Positions 44,200 to 56,814 of a stretch of 64,000 bases of DNA are shown one piece after another (the first letter of the stretch is position 1; each line of letters opens with the position of its first letter). This DNA is from Fulvia fulva (lineage: Eukaryota; Ascomycota; Dothideomycetes; Mycosphaerellales; Mycosphaerellaceae): NCBI RefSeq assembly GCF_020509005.1, contig NC_063018.1:3658001-3722000 (forward strand). Direction: 5' to 3'. A program made the position numbers and the translations under genes. Below the pieces are notes generated by a model. The model did no database searches, was not told the DNA's origin, and saw only the letters and a program-made list of their open reading frames with translations.

Positions 44200-46190
44200 A
44201 TGCCGCCCTTTCGCGATGACCAGATTCTTGTAAGCTCCATATACCCATATATGCTCAATTTGAGCACGCGCTGAGTTTGTTTTGCTAGATCATCGCGCCT
44301 GGGTCGCAGACAACCCTTGCGCAACTAGGACTACCCGAATCATTCACACCCGCACGATATCGACTGCCCTCGCGCATGTTCCCGGCCGAAGAAGCAGGTC
44401 ACTACGAGCCGGTGAAGGTCCGGCGGAAGGAGAAGCCTGTCAAGTCAACAGAAGACGGCGCAGCGACCAATGGCGATGCATCACACGATGAGGCAGAATG
44501 GGAAGAAGATCGTGTGTCAGAGGAGGGCGCCATATGGCCGATACAGCGCGGCAGCATCGTGGACTGGCGATGCTTCTATGCCTTGATGGAGCACGTCTAC
44601 AACACCATCAATCCGCCCTTCCACACACCAATCCTCATTCTGTCAGAACCTGTCTGGACACACAAGGAGTATGAAAAGGTCGCGCAATTCTTCTTTGAGA
44701 AGTTCAAGACGCCTGCACTCGCCATGATGGACTCCGCGCTGGCAGCAACTTACGCGTACGGTATTCCAACCGCAACAGTGGTCGATGTGGGGCGGGACAA
44801 GGCAGATATCTCGTGCGTGGCAGATTTCACATTACACGACATTGGGAGATCGCTTGCGGTGCCGGATTGTGGTGGCGAAGCTATGACAGCGAGATTGGTA
44901 GAGCTGCTGAAAGGGCGAGGCTTCTCCCGTGAGATGTGCGAGCAGCTGAAGAAGAGCACTATTTGTGAGATCCTGCCGCCTGACGCCGATCTTCCAGGCT
45001 CGGATGGCGCTGAAGGAGGCAACCCAGCTGCAGCAGCATCCACAGGCGCGGACGGTGCGGCGCCTGGCCAGAGAAAGTCATCAGCGGCGGGTGAGCTACC
45101 AAGAGGACCTGGACCTGGAACAGAGGTTGGAGACGAGAAAAAGCTGGAGGACGAAGACGGAGTTTTGGACATTGCCAGCATCGTGACTGGCGGGAACATG
45201 CAAGACTATCTCGCAAAGAAGGAACAGGAGAAGCAGGAAAGAGCGGCTGCCAAGAACGCAAAGAAAGGAAGCGACGCCCAACAAGCACAAGCAAAACAAC
45301 CAGCAAGAGTGCCAAACGCCAAGCGAAATCGAAACACCTTTGTCTACGAAGACTTTGCGTTGCACGATGCGATGAAGAAAGCGGGCACTTCAGCACAGGG
45401 CATGGCAGACATGCAGTCGTCGCTCGACGACGGGCCAAACAAGCGACAGAAGACACCCGAGCCACAGTCAGCTGTATCAGATAAGCCTGTGGACGGTGAT
45501 CTCGACGGCCTCACCGATACCTCCCGTACTGGTGGGCTGAGAAGAGAAATCGAAGTTGGACCAGAACGATTCCAGGCGGCATCCGGGGGTGTCCTCGATC
45601 GGCTCAGCGACGCGATACATTGGACCATACAATCGTGTCCCGAGATTGGCAAACGCAGCGACTTGTGGGACAACATGATCATTCTTGGGAACGGCTCAAA
45701 GGTGCGAGGCTTCAAGGAGGCACTGCTGGCAACTCTGCAGGCAAAATACATCATCTCGCCATCCTCCGCTACCATTTTCACATCGGAGCTGCCTTCGAAC
45801 ATGTCCACGCCGCTGGGTACGGGAGCTAATACGCCCCAGTCGCATATGCCTGGCCAATCGCATCCCAGCTCAAGTGTCAATCCGCTCCTGCACGCCGCTC
45901 TTACCCAACAGCAGTCGCAGCTTCAACCATCTCCATCATTGGGTCAGTCACAGCATCATCCAAGTGTGCACTCTGGCCACGGACAAACCCCGACCAGTAT
46001 CAAGACGCCAAAGATACCCGAGTACTTTCCCGAGTGGAAAGAGGTCGGTTACGACGAGGCGAGCTTCCTTGGAGCTCAAGTCGCAGGCAAAGTTTTGTTT
46101 ATCGCGGATGGTGGTGCCACCAAAGGATACATGACACGGACGGACTACAATGACCAGGGTCCATCCGGAATTCACGAAGTGCGCATGTAA
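44200..46190 (+). CDS. ARP9: Actin-related protein Arp9, SWI/SNF-RSC chromatin remodeller subunit
   Basis: Two exons (44,200-44,229 of 30 nt, and 44,289-46,190; 59-bp intron ending TTTGCTAG) give 643 residues. The splice forms the actin-like start MPPFRDDQILIIAPGSQTTL. Actin-fold segments follow: WRCFYALMEHVYNTI, PILILSEPVW, ALAMMDSALAATYAYG, TATVVDVGRDKADISCV, and near the C-terminus WDNMIILGNGSKVRGFKEAL. Between them lie long charged and low-complexity inserts, with a coiled KKEQEKQERAAAKNAKK and a Gln/Ser/Pro-rich stretch near 540-600. Family length is usually 450-550, so these inserts explain the excess. Arp9 pairs with Arp7-type or other subunits on the HSA helix of the remodeller ATPase in the nucleus. 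The nucleotide site looks degenerate, as expected for Arp9. Confidence 0.88.
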
Positions 46191-46386
46191 GCTGCATAGC
46201 TTGGCCTGGAGATGAGATCGCTGGCGGCCAGATGCGCTATGGGACAGTTCGGTCTCGCATGAGCGGATACTGTGAACAAGTCGGGCCACCAGATCACACC
46301 GACCCATGTACGACTATGCAGAACAATGAAGCATGGTCATGACTGCAGCTTTGGCGGAATTAATTCGCGCATGACAACTCAGTACC

Positions 46387-46394
46387 GATAGGAG
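46387..46394. repeat. left target-site duplication of hAT (GATAGGAG)
   Basis: The same eight bases recur at 56,807-56,814, directly outside the right TIR. Confidence 0.95.
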
Positions 46395-47262
46395 CAGTGA
46401 GTGAATTGGTATGGTATCCTATTGGTTAATACTGGTTACCACGCGGTTGTTGGTAGGTACGGTATCGCCGTCGTCGCTAGTGGTAGTGGTATGGTATTCT
46501 CACCTCACTGGCACCGGTAACCAGATCCAAATGAGGTATCCACTGCGCTCCAGTCGGATGGCTATCCGCAGAGGGTCACTACCAAAATAGCATGTTGCCG
46601 GAGTCGCGTAAATACGCGTGTTGTGTGTGTTCTCGTACCTCTCTTTCTTATTATCTATTCACCTCACTGCCGCCAATATGCCAGCCTTTCGATGGCTATT
46701 CACCTTGCCTTCGAAGAACACCACGAAGGTGACTCTATGCCTCAAGAACCCCAAGTTCGACGCTGAATTGCGGCTCGACGAGTTCAATATCGATGGTGTT
46801 GCGTACACGCGCAAGAACGCCGTCCAGCAGCTGAAGAAAGGGCGTACGAAGATCTCTCCAATATGGGCCTATAGAGAGGCGTTGGTACGTAATAGCGATT
46901 TAAGAGAGGTGTATTACTGCTACAACTGTGAGCTCGAGAATAGGCCGCAATCGCTACCTATGATGAACGGCAATCAAGGTCCACTTGTCCATCTTCAGAG
47001 CCATTAGATGAACAAGCGTGGTGAGCCTATTGCCGTTGTTAAAGAGCCTGAAGAGAGCTCGTAGTCGTAGACCTTCATCAACTTCACCCTAGTTCGAAAG
47101 TTCGATAAATTTAAGCGCCTGCTTATCCGGTGGATTGTGTATTGTTATATAGCCTTCCGTATAGTAGAGAACACCTACTTTCGAGAGCTAGTATCTTGCT
47201 TATTATCTAAGATCGGTATACACCTACCGAAGGCTAGTACTACGATTTGAAAGTAGGTTATC

Positions 47263-47446
47263 TATAAGGGCGTGCGTACTATAGGGTCCGAACGAGATAG
47301 TTGTTGTTCTACGAAGCTACGAAAGAGGAGCGCGAGGCGCGGCGAAGTTATAAAGCAAAGCCAAGCCGCGCTAACCCGATGCGGAAGGTCCGTAGTTCAG
47401 CCGGGCCGACGTAGCTATAGTAGGGGGTCGCGGGCTACCCGTAATA
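47263..47446 (-). repeat. 3' LTR of chromovirus
   Basis: 184 bp; pairs with 54,535-54,718. Original TGTAAGG..CCGTAACA ends have become TATAAGG..CCGTAATA. It carries fewer RIP changes than its partner. Confidence 0.93.
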
Positions 47447-50400
47447 GTACCCCCCCTCCTAAAACACGCCTTAGTCCTCTAAGCGTTATCTACCTTATAA
47501 GGCTACTTGCCTATCGAGCTCTATAATCGCGCGAACGCCTAATTATCCTCTAGTACCCTATCGTTATCCGATAATATCGTATTCGCTCTATTAAGACTAT
47601 CCTCGACCGGCTTCCTTCGAGAAACATGTTACCTAGTTAGCTAGCTTGCCCTAGACCTAAGTCTATCTTCGGCTAGCACTCGCGTATAATCCTTATAACT
47701 AAAGTTAGGTATTATTGTAGGCTCTATAGGCTCTACTCGAGTATCGAATATATACGGAGTAGATTCTATTAGAGGTAAGGCTCGAGGCGACTTATTCGTA
47801 ACGGTGTCTTTCGGAATAACCCTAATCGTATTGAGCCCGAGCACCTTAGTAGCTAGTAGGGACTAGTTAGATAGAGCTACGAAGCCTATAGGCGTAGATA
47901 ACTCCGGCCGGTTATAGTAAAAGTCTATAATAGCGGCGGCTACGTATTTAAGTATATCCTCTATAGGTTACTAGGTCTTACTATCCTCCTCGTTCTAATA
48001 TCTAGCCCATTTCACCTTATACTATATATCTACCTTACGCTTATACCCTGTTAAGAACATATAGGCCGTAGGACAAGTATGTAGGTGTAGGTGTGTCATA
48101 TAATTAGATCACGTGACTAGGGTTTGCTAGCCTATAGGCTAGCAAACATCCGGATACCTAGCATCTACCTATACTAACACTAGCGATACTATATATAGAT
48201 ACACGCTATCCTATTAGGTCCTTCTTTGTCTTTTGTGTAATCCGCCGTCTTCTACTACTACGCAACTCGTACCTGTTTAACATACCCCTTCTTTACCTTA
48301 CCTACCCGCTTACGGGTATATATATTAAGGATCTTTTCTACCTCGTATATATACGTAGGTACTACTACTATATCGGCTTCTATATTAGCCTCGGTAGTGT
48401 TAGGTTCGATAGTTATCGGTAGTAGCGGCGCTAGATACTACCCTTTAAGTAGTAGGAAATCGGGGTGGTCGGCTTGTTATAGTAGTAAGGTATAGAAGCA
48501 GTTATTAAGTCCTACTAGAGCGTCTAATAGTTTTAGTCAATAAGAGAGTCTAGCCGGCATAACTTCCGTAATCTAGTAAGGGCCGGTATATCTCCTATCT
48601 AGCTTCTTAGATAGTCGAGTCGTATAGATGTTCTTAGTACTAAGATATACCTAATTACCTACCTTATAGTCTAGAGGAATGCTTCGGTAGCGGTTTACTA
48701 CTTCTACTTAGAGAGCTTATAACATTTGTATATTCTCTTAAAGGTACTTATAAAGCTCGTAAATTCGACGTATAAAGGTTTCTACTAATCGCGTATCTAG
48801 TCGCTAGAGAGTAGTTAGTCCTCCCTTCTTTCTAGCGTTTAGGTCAACTCGCTCTATAATCTTAGGGTTGTAGCCTAAGGTAGCGTAGAACGGCGATATA
48901 CTAGTAGTCTTAGATAGGTGATTATTAATCGTAAACTAAGCAAGATATAGCTATTCTGCCTAGTTATCCTATACCTTATTAGTGAATATACGAAGATACT
49001 GTTCTATCGCCTAGTTAGTACGTTCTAACTGTCTATTAGTTTCTAGGTAATACGAAGAACTTAGCTTACGATTTGTACGGAGCATCTTATAGAGTTTGTT
49101 CTAGAAGGTAGTAACCTACTCCTTACTACGGTCTAATATAATAGTGTTAGGAAACCCGCGCCGACAGAACATATGTTTAAGGAAAAGCCTTGCCGTATTC
49201 TATACTATTATTACGCTAATAGGGATCAGCTCGACTTCCTTAGTAAGCCTATTAGTAACGGTTATAATGTTATTATAGACTATACCGTTAAGAGTACTAT
49301 CTAGGAGTCCGATAATAAAGTCGACTGTAATATATTTCTAAGGCCGATCTAGAATAGGAAGTGGCTATAATAATCCTAGTAGCTAGGAGTATAGAGATTT
49401 TGTTATACGGTAGGTACGGCAATTCGCGGTATATCTACGTACGGATCTCGCTAATCTAGGCTAGTAGAATTTACGTACTACGAGTTTATAAGTACGAGCT
49501 CGTCCTAGATAGCCTACTACTAGAGCGTTATAGTTTATCTTAATTATCCTAGTCTATAAGGCTTAGTCATTTAGTACCTATAAGCTCTAGCCGTCGTATT
49601 AATTTCGAATATATAGTAGGTCGCTATCTACTTTATAGTATACTAGGTGAATCTTCGCTCTCTATAGTAGTATAGGAGTGCGGTCTTTCTATAGGTCCTT
49701 AATCGCGGTCTTAAGCTCGTTATCGGTTACGTACGCCGTCGACATTCGATACTCGAGTTCGGCTTCCCGCTAACTTTTACGCGTCGCCGGTTGTTTAGTA
49801 GGCGCATCTCGTTCTATAGGCATAAACTCTTTAGCTTTAGGGTTTAGCTATACTAGTTCCTCTTCTTCCGGCGTATCTTCTACTATTACCTATAGTAAGG
49901 CGATCTTAAGGAATCGCTTAGGAGGTAGCAATGTCTAATACTAATGCTAGTTCCGAGGGTCGTCTACTCCCTACGGAAGGTCCTAGCTACGTCTCGTTAG
50001 GCTGTCTAGCTTTATACCTTGAAGTCCTAGACGGTATATTATCTTAAAGTTGAACTATAATAAGAACTTAGCCTAACGCGCTTGTCGCCGATTTAGCTAC
50101 TTTGTCTTTATAAAGTATTCTAGGTTCTTATAGTCGGTATAAATCTTGACTAGCTATAAGTCCTTATTATCTACCTCGTAGGCGAGCTCGGGTCTCTATT
50201 CCTTAAAAGCCTTAATAATAGCTAACAGTTCCTTGTTATAGATTTCATAATTACACTCCTATAGACTTAACTTCTTCGAGTAGAAGGCTATAGGATGTAG
50301 TATACCATTCTCGTTATACTACGAAAGCACGCCGGCGTTTATAAAATCTAAAGAATCTGTCTCTACTACTGTTTCCCTACCTAGTATATAATGTACAAGT

Positions 50401-53400
50401 ATACCGGCTTTACTAAACGTAGCTTTCAAATTGTTAAAGGCTCGTTAGCAATCTAGTAACTATTAAATCCTTCTGTTCTTATGATTGCTTAGTCCGTCCG
50501 ACTTGGTCAGGTTTGTAAGAGGAGTAGCTATACGCGAAAATGCTTCGATAAACCGCCTATAGAAGTTAGCAAATCTAAGGAAGGCCTAGACATCCTTTAG
50601 GTTCTTAGGAGCTTCCTATATCTAAATACATTCGAGTTTCTCGGGGTCTATCTCGATGCCGTTAGGGGTTATAATTAGCCTAAGATACTTCACCTTCTAT
50701 TAGTAGAATTCGCTTTTATCGATGTCTACTATAAGTCCTATATCGCGTAGCTTAGTAAGAACCTTCCGCACGTATTTAATATGCTCCTCTAAGGTGTTAC
50801 TAAAGATAAGTACGTCATCTAGGTAGGCCGACATAAAGTCGTCTAGGTATTCTTATAAGACCTTATTAATATATAATTAGAACGATACTAGTCCGTTATA
50901 TAAGCCGAATAGCAACACTAGATACTCGTAGATGCCGTATCGTGTCGTAAACGCCGTTAACTACTCGTGCCCTTTAGCTATCCGTAACTTGTTAAAGGCT
51001 ACTATAATGTCTAGCTTCGTAAAGTACTTCTTACCGTATATACGGTTAAGCGTCTCTTATATTAAGGGAATCGGATACCGGTTCTTAATAGTGATCGCAT
51101 TCAATCCTCTATAGTCGATATAAACACGTAGCCTACCTCTAGGCTTACGTACTACTAGTACTAGTATAGGAGACTAGCTCGTCTTTTGCCCTACTTTCCG
51201 TACCTTCCCTTTAGATGTTTACTCGTCTAGCTATTTCTTAACTACCTCGTTCTCCTTCTTAGCTAGGCCGTAGGGCTTACGGTATAGTAGCTCTTATAGA
51301 CTATTAGGCTTAATATGAATCTTATAATCTACGCCTAGTCGGTAAGGTAGGAGTCCTTTATAATCCTTAGCTAAGAAAGCGTCCGTAATATCGTAGTATA
51401 TTAGCGGTAACTTCTCCTTTAGGTTATAATTAAACTGCTTATTCAAGAATTGGTCTAGATTATTAGTAGCTATTACACTTAGCTTAAGCTCTCCGCCGTC
51501 GCTCTTACGCCTAGTAGGCATAATGTAGAAGTACTTAGCCCTAGGCCGGTACGCGTATATCCCCTACGCGCGTTAAGAAACGCCCTAGTAGTCTACTTCT
51601 TTATCGTCTATATCTTCTAGGTTATATAATAAGACGTTTAGCTCTATCCCTCCTACTATAAAGCTCGCTACTTCTCTAGTAAAGGGCTCTAGTCCGTACC
51701 GTACTAGTGCCTACTTCTTCTTCTCGCGGTAGTTTAGGGATTGTACTGTTATCGATGTCTTATTCTATAGATAGTAACTAAAGTAGTAATCCGATCTAAA
51801 GGCCACCTCGCCTATCTCCTAGAAGATGTTTAGATTATACGCTATAAGCTACGGTAGGCTAAAGACGATATCGTATTCGAGGTTAGTAACGTAGTATAAT
51901 ATTTGCTTATAATAATTACCGATAACTACGTCTATAAGGGCCGCGTGTATAATCTACCGCGTAGTGGCCGTTCTATCTCCTAGTATTAGTCGTCGGCTTT
52001 ACGTTAAAGGGATTAGGGGTATTATATATTTACGTATAAATTTCTAGTTAAGAAAGAGAGAGGTAGAAGTAGAATCTATAAGGCCTCGAGCCTTTCTATA
52101 TTATATTATTACGGATAACACTATATAAGGGTATATAGCTAGCTATTACTTATCTAGTACGTATACTAATATCTTAAGCTCCTTACTATAGTCTATTACC
52201 GTCTCTTATATTCCGTATCTCTTAATCTTATACTCTTTCTGTCCTAGGAAGTTCGGGTGACCGCTATCTACTACGCTTAGGTAGCGGTCGTGCCATTTCC
52301 CTACTACGGATCGGCGGCTAAGGAACTAAGGTTTACGTTCGGATTCGGCGTAGTATTACGTAGACGCGGTAGGCGATAGTCGCTATCGTACCTATATATT
52401 AGGTATTTAGGGTTATACGATACGTAAGAACCTATACGGTAGCGGTAGTACTTACCCTACTTCTTAAGGTCTTCGCGCTACTTACGGGTAAGCGTAGGTA
52501 GGTTCTATAGATATATCGGTAGATCCTCCTTCTTCTTAGTACTAGCGTACTATAGTAGGCGCTATACTAAGGCACCTACTATACCGGTAGCGGTACTAGT
52601 AACTACGTTACCGTTATTCTAGTTATTCTAGCCGCTATTACCGTTCGAGTTACTAGTACTACGGGGGCGCTCCTTCTACGGGTATAGTCGATCTGTCTCG
52701 TAGAAGCTCTCGTCTAGTACGGTATACTCCTCGATAACGTCTTATATACTATCTAGGCGGCGGTCGACTTCGCGTTCGCCGAAGGTCTTAATAAAGTACT
52801 TACGGTTTAGTCGGTTACGGAATAGTATAAGCTCGGTCTTATCGGTCTATAACATCTAGGCGCGTAACTTCGAGTAGCGGGTATAGAAGGCTATAAAGGT
52901 TTCGCCTTGTTCTTACTTATAGGTAGTAATGTTAACTATAGCCTTAGTTCCTTTATTACGTATACTATATTAGCGTATTATCTAATCTAACAACTCTTCT
53001 CTAGTCTTAAACTCGTTAAAGGACTACTGTCTAGGCATAGGGATCCTCGGCTTAATACTTCGCTAAGGATTACCTTACGTCTACCTATATACGAAGCGTA
53101 GACTATCTACCTTAGTACAGAAGGTTACTATAGTTAGCTTTAGGAGAACACTACTATACTAGCTGTCGAAATTAGGGTCATTATCATTCTTAAAGTACTT
53201 AGGGTTAGGCACACCCTTACCGATCTCTATACCGCGAGTAAGGGTACGGTTAATAGTAAAGAGACGTTCTAGGAGGTTAACTAGTAGTGTCTAGGTACGG
53301 GAATTACATATTCTCGAGTTACGACTATTATTAGGTCCTAGTCGCGGACGGTCGTTATTACGTCCTCGGCTATTATTACTACGGTCATCGTCGTCTCTAT

Positions 53401-54534
53401 TATTATTACTACTACCGCTACCGCTACCTCTACTAGTAGCTTCGCGATACCTACGTAATAGCTACTCGAGTAAGGTCTCGCGTAGGCGGGAACGAGATGG
53501 TCGGCGGCCTAAGCGGCCCCTACCTCCGTTCTATATAGTGTCTCCTACCTTAAGCCGAGCCTTTAGGTTATCGACTTCTTGTTATAGGGCCTAGTTCTTC
53601 GCCTTAGTATCTTATGCCCTCTTCTTCTCCTTCTCGTAGATCTCGCTAAACTGCTTATATAGGTTATTAGCTTCCTTATATTTCTTCTCTAGCTCTTATA
53701 ACTTAGCTAGGTCGTAATCCTTCTTACTCTTAAGATCTGCTACTATTTTCTGTATAGTAAGCTCTTTACTTCGTAGCATCTTATAGATACGGTCGTATTC
53801 GGCATATAGCGTAGTATACTAGGTGTTCTAGAGGTCGTTAGCTCGCTCTATTATATCGAGTTGTCTGCCCTTAGTAATCGCCGTATTAACTACTTATAGT
53901 ACGAAGTCGTAGGTGGTCTTCGGGTGTTAGGATATAAGGGTCGTAAGGTTGTCTAGGGTGACATTCTAGTATTCGGATACGAGAATGTATTCTACCTCGT
54001 CGAGTAATAGATATACCTCGTCTAGGTCGCCGCCTAGGTTCTCTTCGAGCTTAAACTCGAACAGTTCTATAAAGTCAATCTTACTACCTTCTTCTCGCTC
54101 GAAGGCCTTCTAGTAAGCTTTATTAAATCTCTTATTATAGCGCGACACCGGTGTCTACTATAACCCCCCGGTTATCGTCCTATATCTAACTCTAAGGAAA
54201 AGAGGAGAGGTCGGGGGAAAGAGATATACGCTACTTGCTTTTGCCCTTAGGCTTAGGTAGCGGTAGTATACCGCCGTTTGCTATTTATAAAGTTATGTTA
54301 TCTAGGTTCGGGGGAGGCGTAACGGTGCCTATATCCTGACTGTCTACGAGCGCGCGACTACCTACTAATAATGTCGCCGCGTTACGTTCTCTAGGTATCT
54401 ACGCGCTATACGCCTTACCGTGTTCTATATTCTAATACGACTCTACGCGTTCTCGAGTTCTACGGTTCTATCTATTCCTATTATTACGCGTCCCTTACCT
54501 AGATCCGCGATCTAGGTAGGGTAGTAGAATAAAC

Positions 54535-54718
54535 TATAAGGGCGCGCGTACTATAGGGTCTAAACGAGATAGTTATTGTTCTACGAAGCTACGAAAGAGG
54601 AGCGCGAGGCGCGGCGAAGTTATAAAGTAAAGCTAAGCCGCGCTAACCCGATACGGAAGGTCCGCGGTTTAGCCGGGCCGACGTAGCTATAGTAGGGGGT
54701 CGCGGGCTACCCGTAACA
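54535..54718 (-). repeat. 5' LTR of chromovirus
   Basis: 184 bp; same length and order as the left LTR, with transitions such as GTCCGAACG to GTCTAAACG. It is followed by the TTATC duplication. Confidence 0.93.
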
Positions 54719-56806
54719 TTATCTATAAATACGAGAATTAGAAGGTTTAGCTAGTAGTAGAGCTGCTATATACCCTTAGCGATATTTATATCTCTTTCGA
54801 CGTCTAGACCTCGCCTAACTATTACTCTATCGTAAGTGTTTATAGCTATTATATCTACCGTAGCGGTAAGCGTTATGCTAGGCTCTTAGCCTTTAGAAGA
54901 CTACGTAGTGACTATATAGGCGAGAATATCGTATTAGCCCTATAGGAGGTGTTCTAGGAGTACCGGCTCTTAGGTAAGATCGGATTCTTTATCGCGAATA
55001 ATGCTACTAATAACGACACGGCGATTAAGGTCCTACTATAACGGATGTATCTAGAGATGAAGGCCTATTATCGTAAGGGCCGCCGCCTTCGTTATTTCGG
55101 TTATATCGCTAATCTCTACGCTAAATCGCTACCCCTAGGAGAAGGCTCGGGAAGGGCGCTTAAGGAGCTCGAATTGGATGTCGAACGCGGCGCTATTAAC
55201 GTAGTATACGAGTTCTAGTTAAAGCGAGGAGCGGTTAGTAAGCTACACAATATAATAAGGTGGATTAGGGCCTTGATATAGAGGTTAGATAAGTTCTTAG
55301 AGGTAGTAGGTAGTAAAGGATTAGAGGAATTCGATAAGCTAAAGGTGAGTAGGATCTTGTACGTAATGACGCTAAGGCTTATCTAAGCTTATCTATTGGC
55401 TTTTAGCCGCTCCTAAACGCCTCCGACGTTCTACCGGCGGTACTTCGTAACTTCGAACATCTCCCTAAATATACCTCCTAGCTAACCTATTATCTTATAG
55501 CTCATTCAAGACAACTCTATACGATAGAACAGCTTCTATTATATAATCGGACGAGCGCTTACTATTAAAGAACGTGTCGATACGTTTTATATATAACACC
55601 GCGACGATACGACTATCCGAAAGAATATACTCTCCCCGAACGATTAGGCCTAGCTAGATTCCCTCTATAACACCCTCTAGGTCTTCGAGATAGGCACGAT
55701 AGATACGTAGGGCGAGAAGAAGCACCTATATAACTAGTATCCGACTCTATACTTCGTGCTTAATACACTCGATAGGTATAAAGAGTAATTTGAAGAGGAA
55801 GTAAGGAATAACGACTCCTACGAATATCTCTCCGCGTGTTGCGCTATAAGCTAGTCTAAGGCCGAGAAGTACTTTAGACTTGTAGATTAGATGCCTGTCT
55901 ATTACGCCGCTATAATACTCAATCCTATCTAGAAGTAGGAGTGGTTTAAAAATATATAGTCGGCCGGTACTAAAGAGCAGTAGAATTAGATTAATACTAC
56001 CCTTGCGTAAGTATAAGAGCTCTATATAGACTTCTATAAGCTAGCCGATTAGATAGCTATAACACCTACTAAAGAGCCGGCGTCTAAGAAGCGTAAGAAT
56101 AAGAAGGGTAAGGCACTAGCGGCATCTCAATCTCAGCCTTTACAACCGGTTATTATTAAGGATAATAACGACCTTCGAAGCGTACTTAATAATAAGTATA
56201 AGCGGCAGAGGGTTAACGAGCTTCTTATACCTACTATTAAGCGTGACTCGCTTAAGAAGTACCTAGCTAGCACTTGTGAGATTAATCCACAAGCTAATAA
56301 GTCTGCTAAGTAGATTAAGGCCGATAATATAGCTCTATACGATGCCCTTAGATACTAGTACCGACACTATAAGATAGAGCCGGAGCTAGCGAGGTTTGCG
56401 TTCGATACACTCGCTATTCCGCTTATGTCGGACTCTCTAGAGCGCTCCTTCAGCTCAGGCCGTGATATAATTACATACAGACGCTCAAACCTTATAGACA
56501 CCATTATTAAAGCCTGTAGCTGTCTACGTAGCTAGTACGGAGCACTAGGTAGTGACGATGTGGACGATGAGGTGGCTATCGAGAATGACTATAAGGACAA
56601 CTTCTTCACACGAGCTATAGAGCCTGGACCGGAGGTTGTAGTGACAGCAAGGAGCAGCAGCGGCAGCAACACCTTGTGAAGATACAGACCTTCCTAATTA
56701 GGAAAGTGGTCACCAACTGGTATGTATTGGTAGGCTTATTCAGCTATAGGTTATTGGTATGGTATGGACAAGATGAGTACCGGTAACCATACCAATACAC
56801 TCACTA

Positions 56807-56814
56807 GATAGGAG
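56807..56814. repeat. right target-site duplication of hAT (GATAGGAG)
   Basis: Direct repeat of 46,387-46,394. Confidence 0.95.

Larger units (their letters stand above)
47263..54718 (-). mobile_element. Ty3/gypsy chromovirus nested in hAT, RIP-inactivated
   Basis: The element is 7,456 bp with 184-bp LTRs at each end and the 5-bp target duplication TTATC (47,258-47,262 and 54,719-54,723). Coding runs on the minus strand. Gag is about 52,900-54,200. The region before RT reads LPLIYYDITDAFLAKD and YKGLLPYRLGVDYKIHI near 51,300-51,460. The RT active site AYLDDVLI is near 50,806-50,835, with RNase H and integrase about 48,900-50,400. A chromodomain lies near 47,870-48,035 (YKVKWARY, then PIEDILKYVAAAIIDFYYNRPE). 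A polypurine tract (AGGAGGGGGGG on the minus strand) adjoins the left, 3', LTR. Stops throughout. The RT-IN order plus chromodomain identifies a chromovirus. Confidence 0.92.
46678..56679 (+). pseudogene. hAT transposase, split by retroelement and RIPed
   Basis: The left part starts at ATG 46,678 (MPAFRWLFTLPSK) and holds a BED-type zinc finger (PIWAYREALV, YYCYNCELENR, HLQSH). The frame then meets TAG at 47,005-47,007 and is cut by the retroelement at 47,262. It resumes at 54,719 with HISFDVWT-type core text, FIANNATNNDTAIKVLL, and LRYFGYIANLYAKSL. It ends with the hAT dimerisation region YKIEPELARFAFDTLAIPLM, DSLERSFSSGRD and DTIIKACSCLRS. The last 100 codons look almost intact. Many TAG/TAA codons lie between. 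Inactive. Confidence 0.87.
46395..56806 (+). mobile_element. hAT DNA transposon carrying a nested chromovirus
   Basis: The element is 10,412 bp, ending in imperfect inverted repeats (left CAGTGAGTGAATTGGTATGG; right, complemented, TAGTGAGTGTATTGGTATGG) and flanked by the 8-bp direct repeat GATAGGAG. Removing the inserted retroelement and its TSD leaves about 2.95 kb, a normal hAT length. It encodes a hAT transposase on the plus strand. Sequence from the left end to about 47,000 and from about 56,560 to the right end is nearly free of RIP, while the middle is heavily mutated. Confidence 0.93.

Noticed and set aside
47263..47446. GC-rich 184-bp repeat first read as a possible rRNA-like or tRNA-related fragment
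   Set aside because: The second copy at 54,535-54,718, TG..CA-type ends and 5-bp target duplication show it is an LTR.
47641..47844. 67-codon minus-strand frame inside the chromovirus
   Set aside because: Located in the 3' end of a RIPed pol; not an independent gene.
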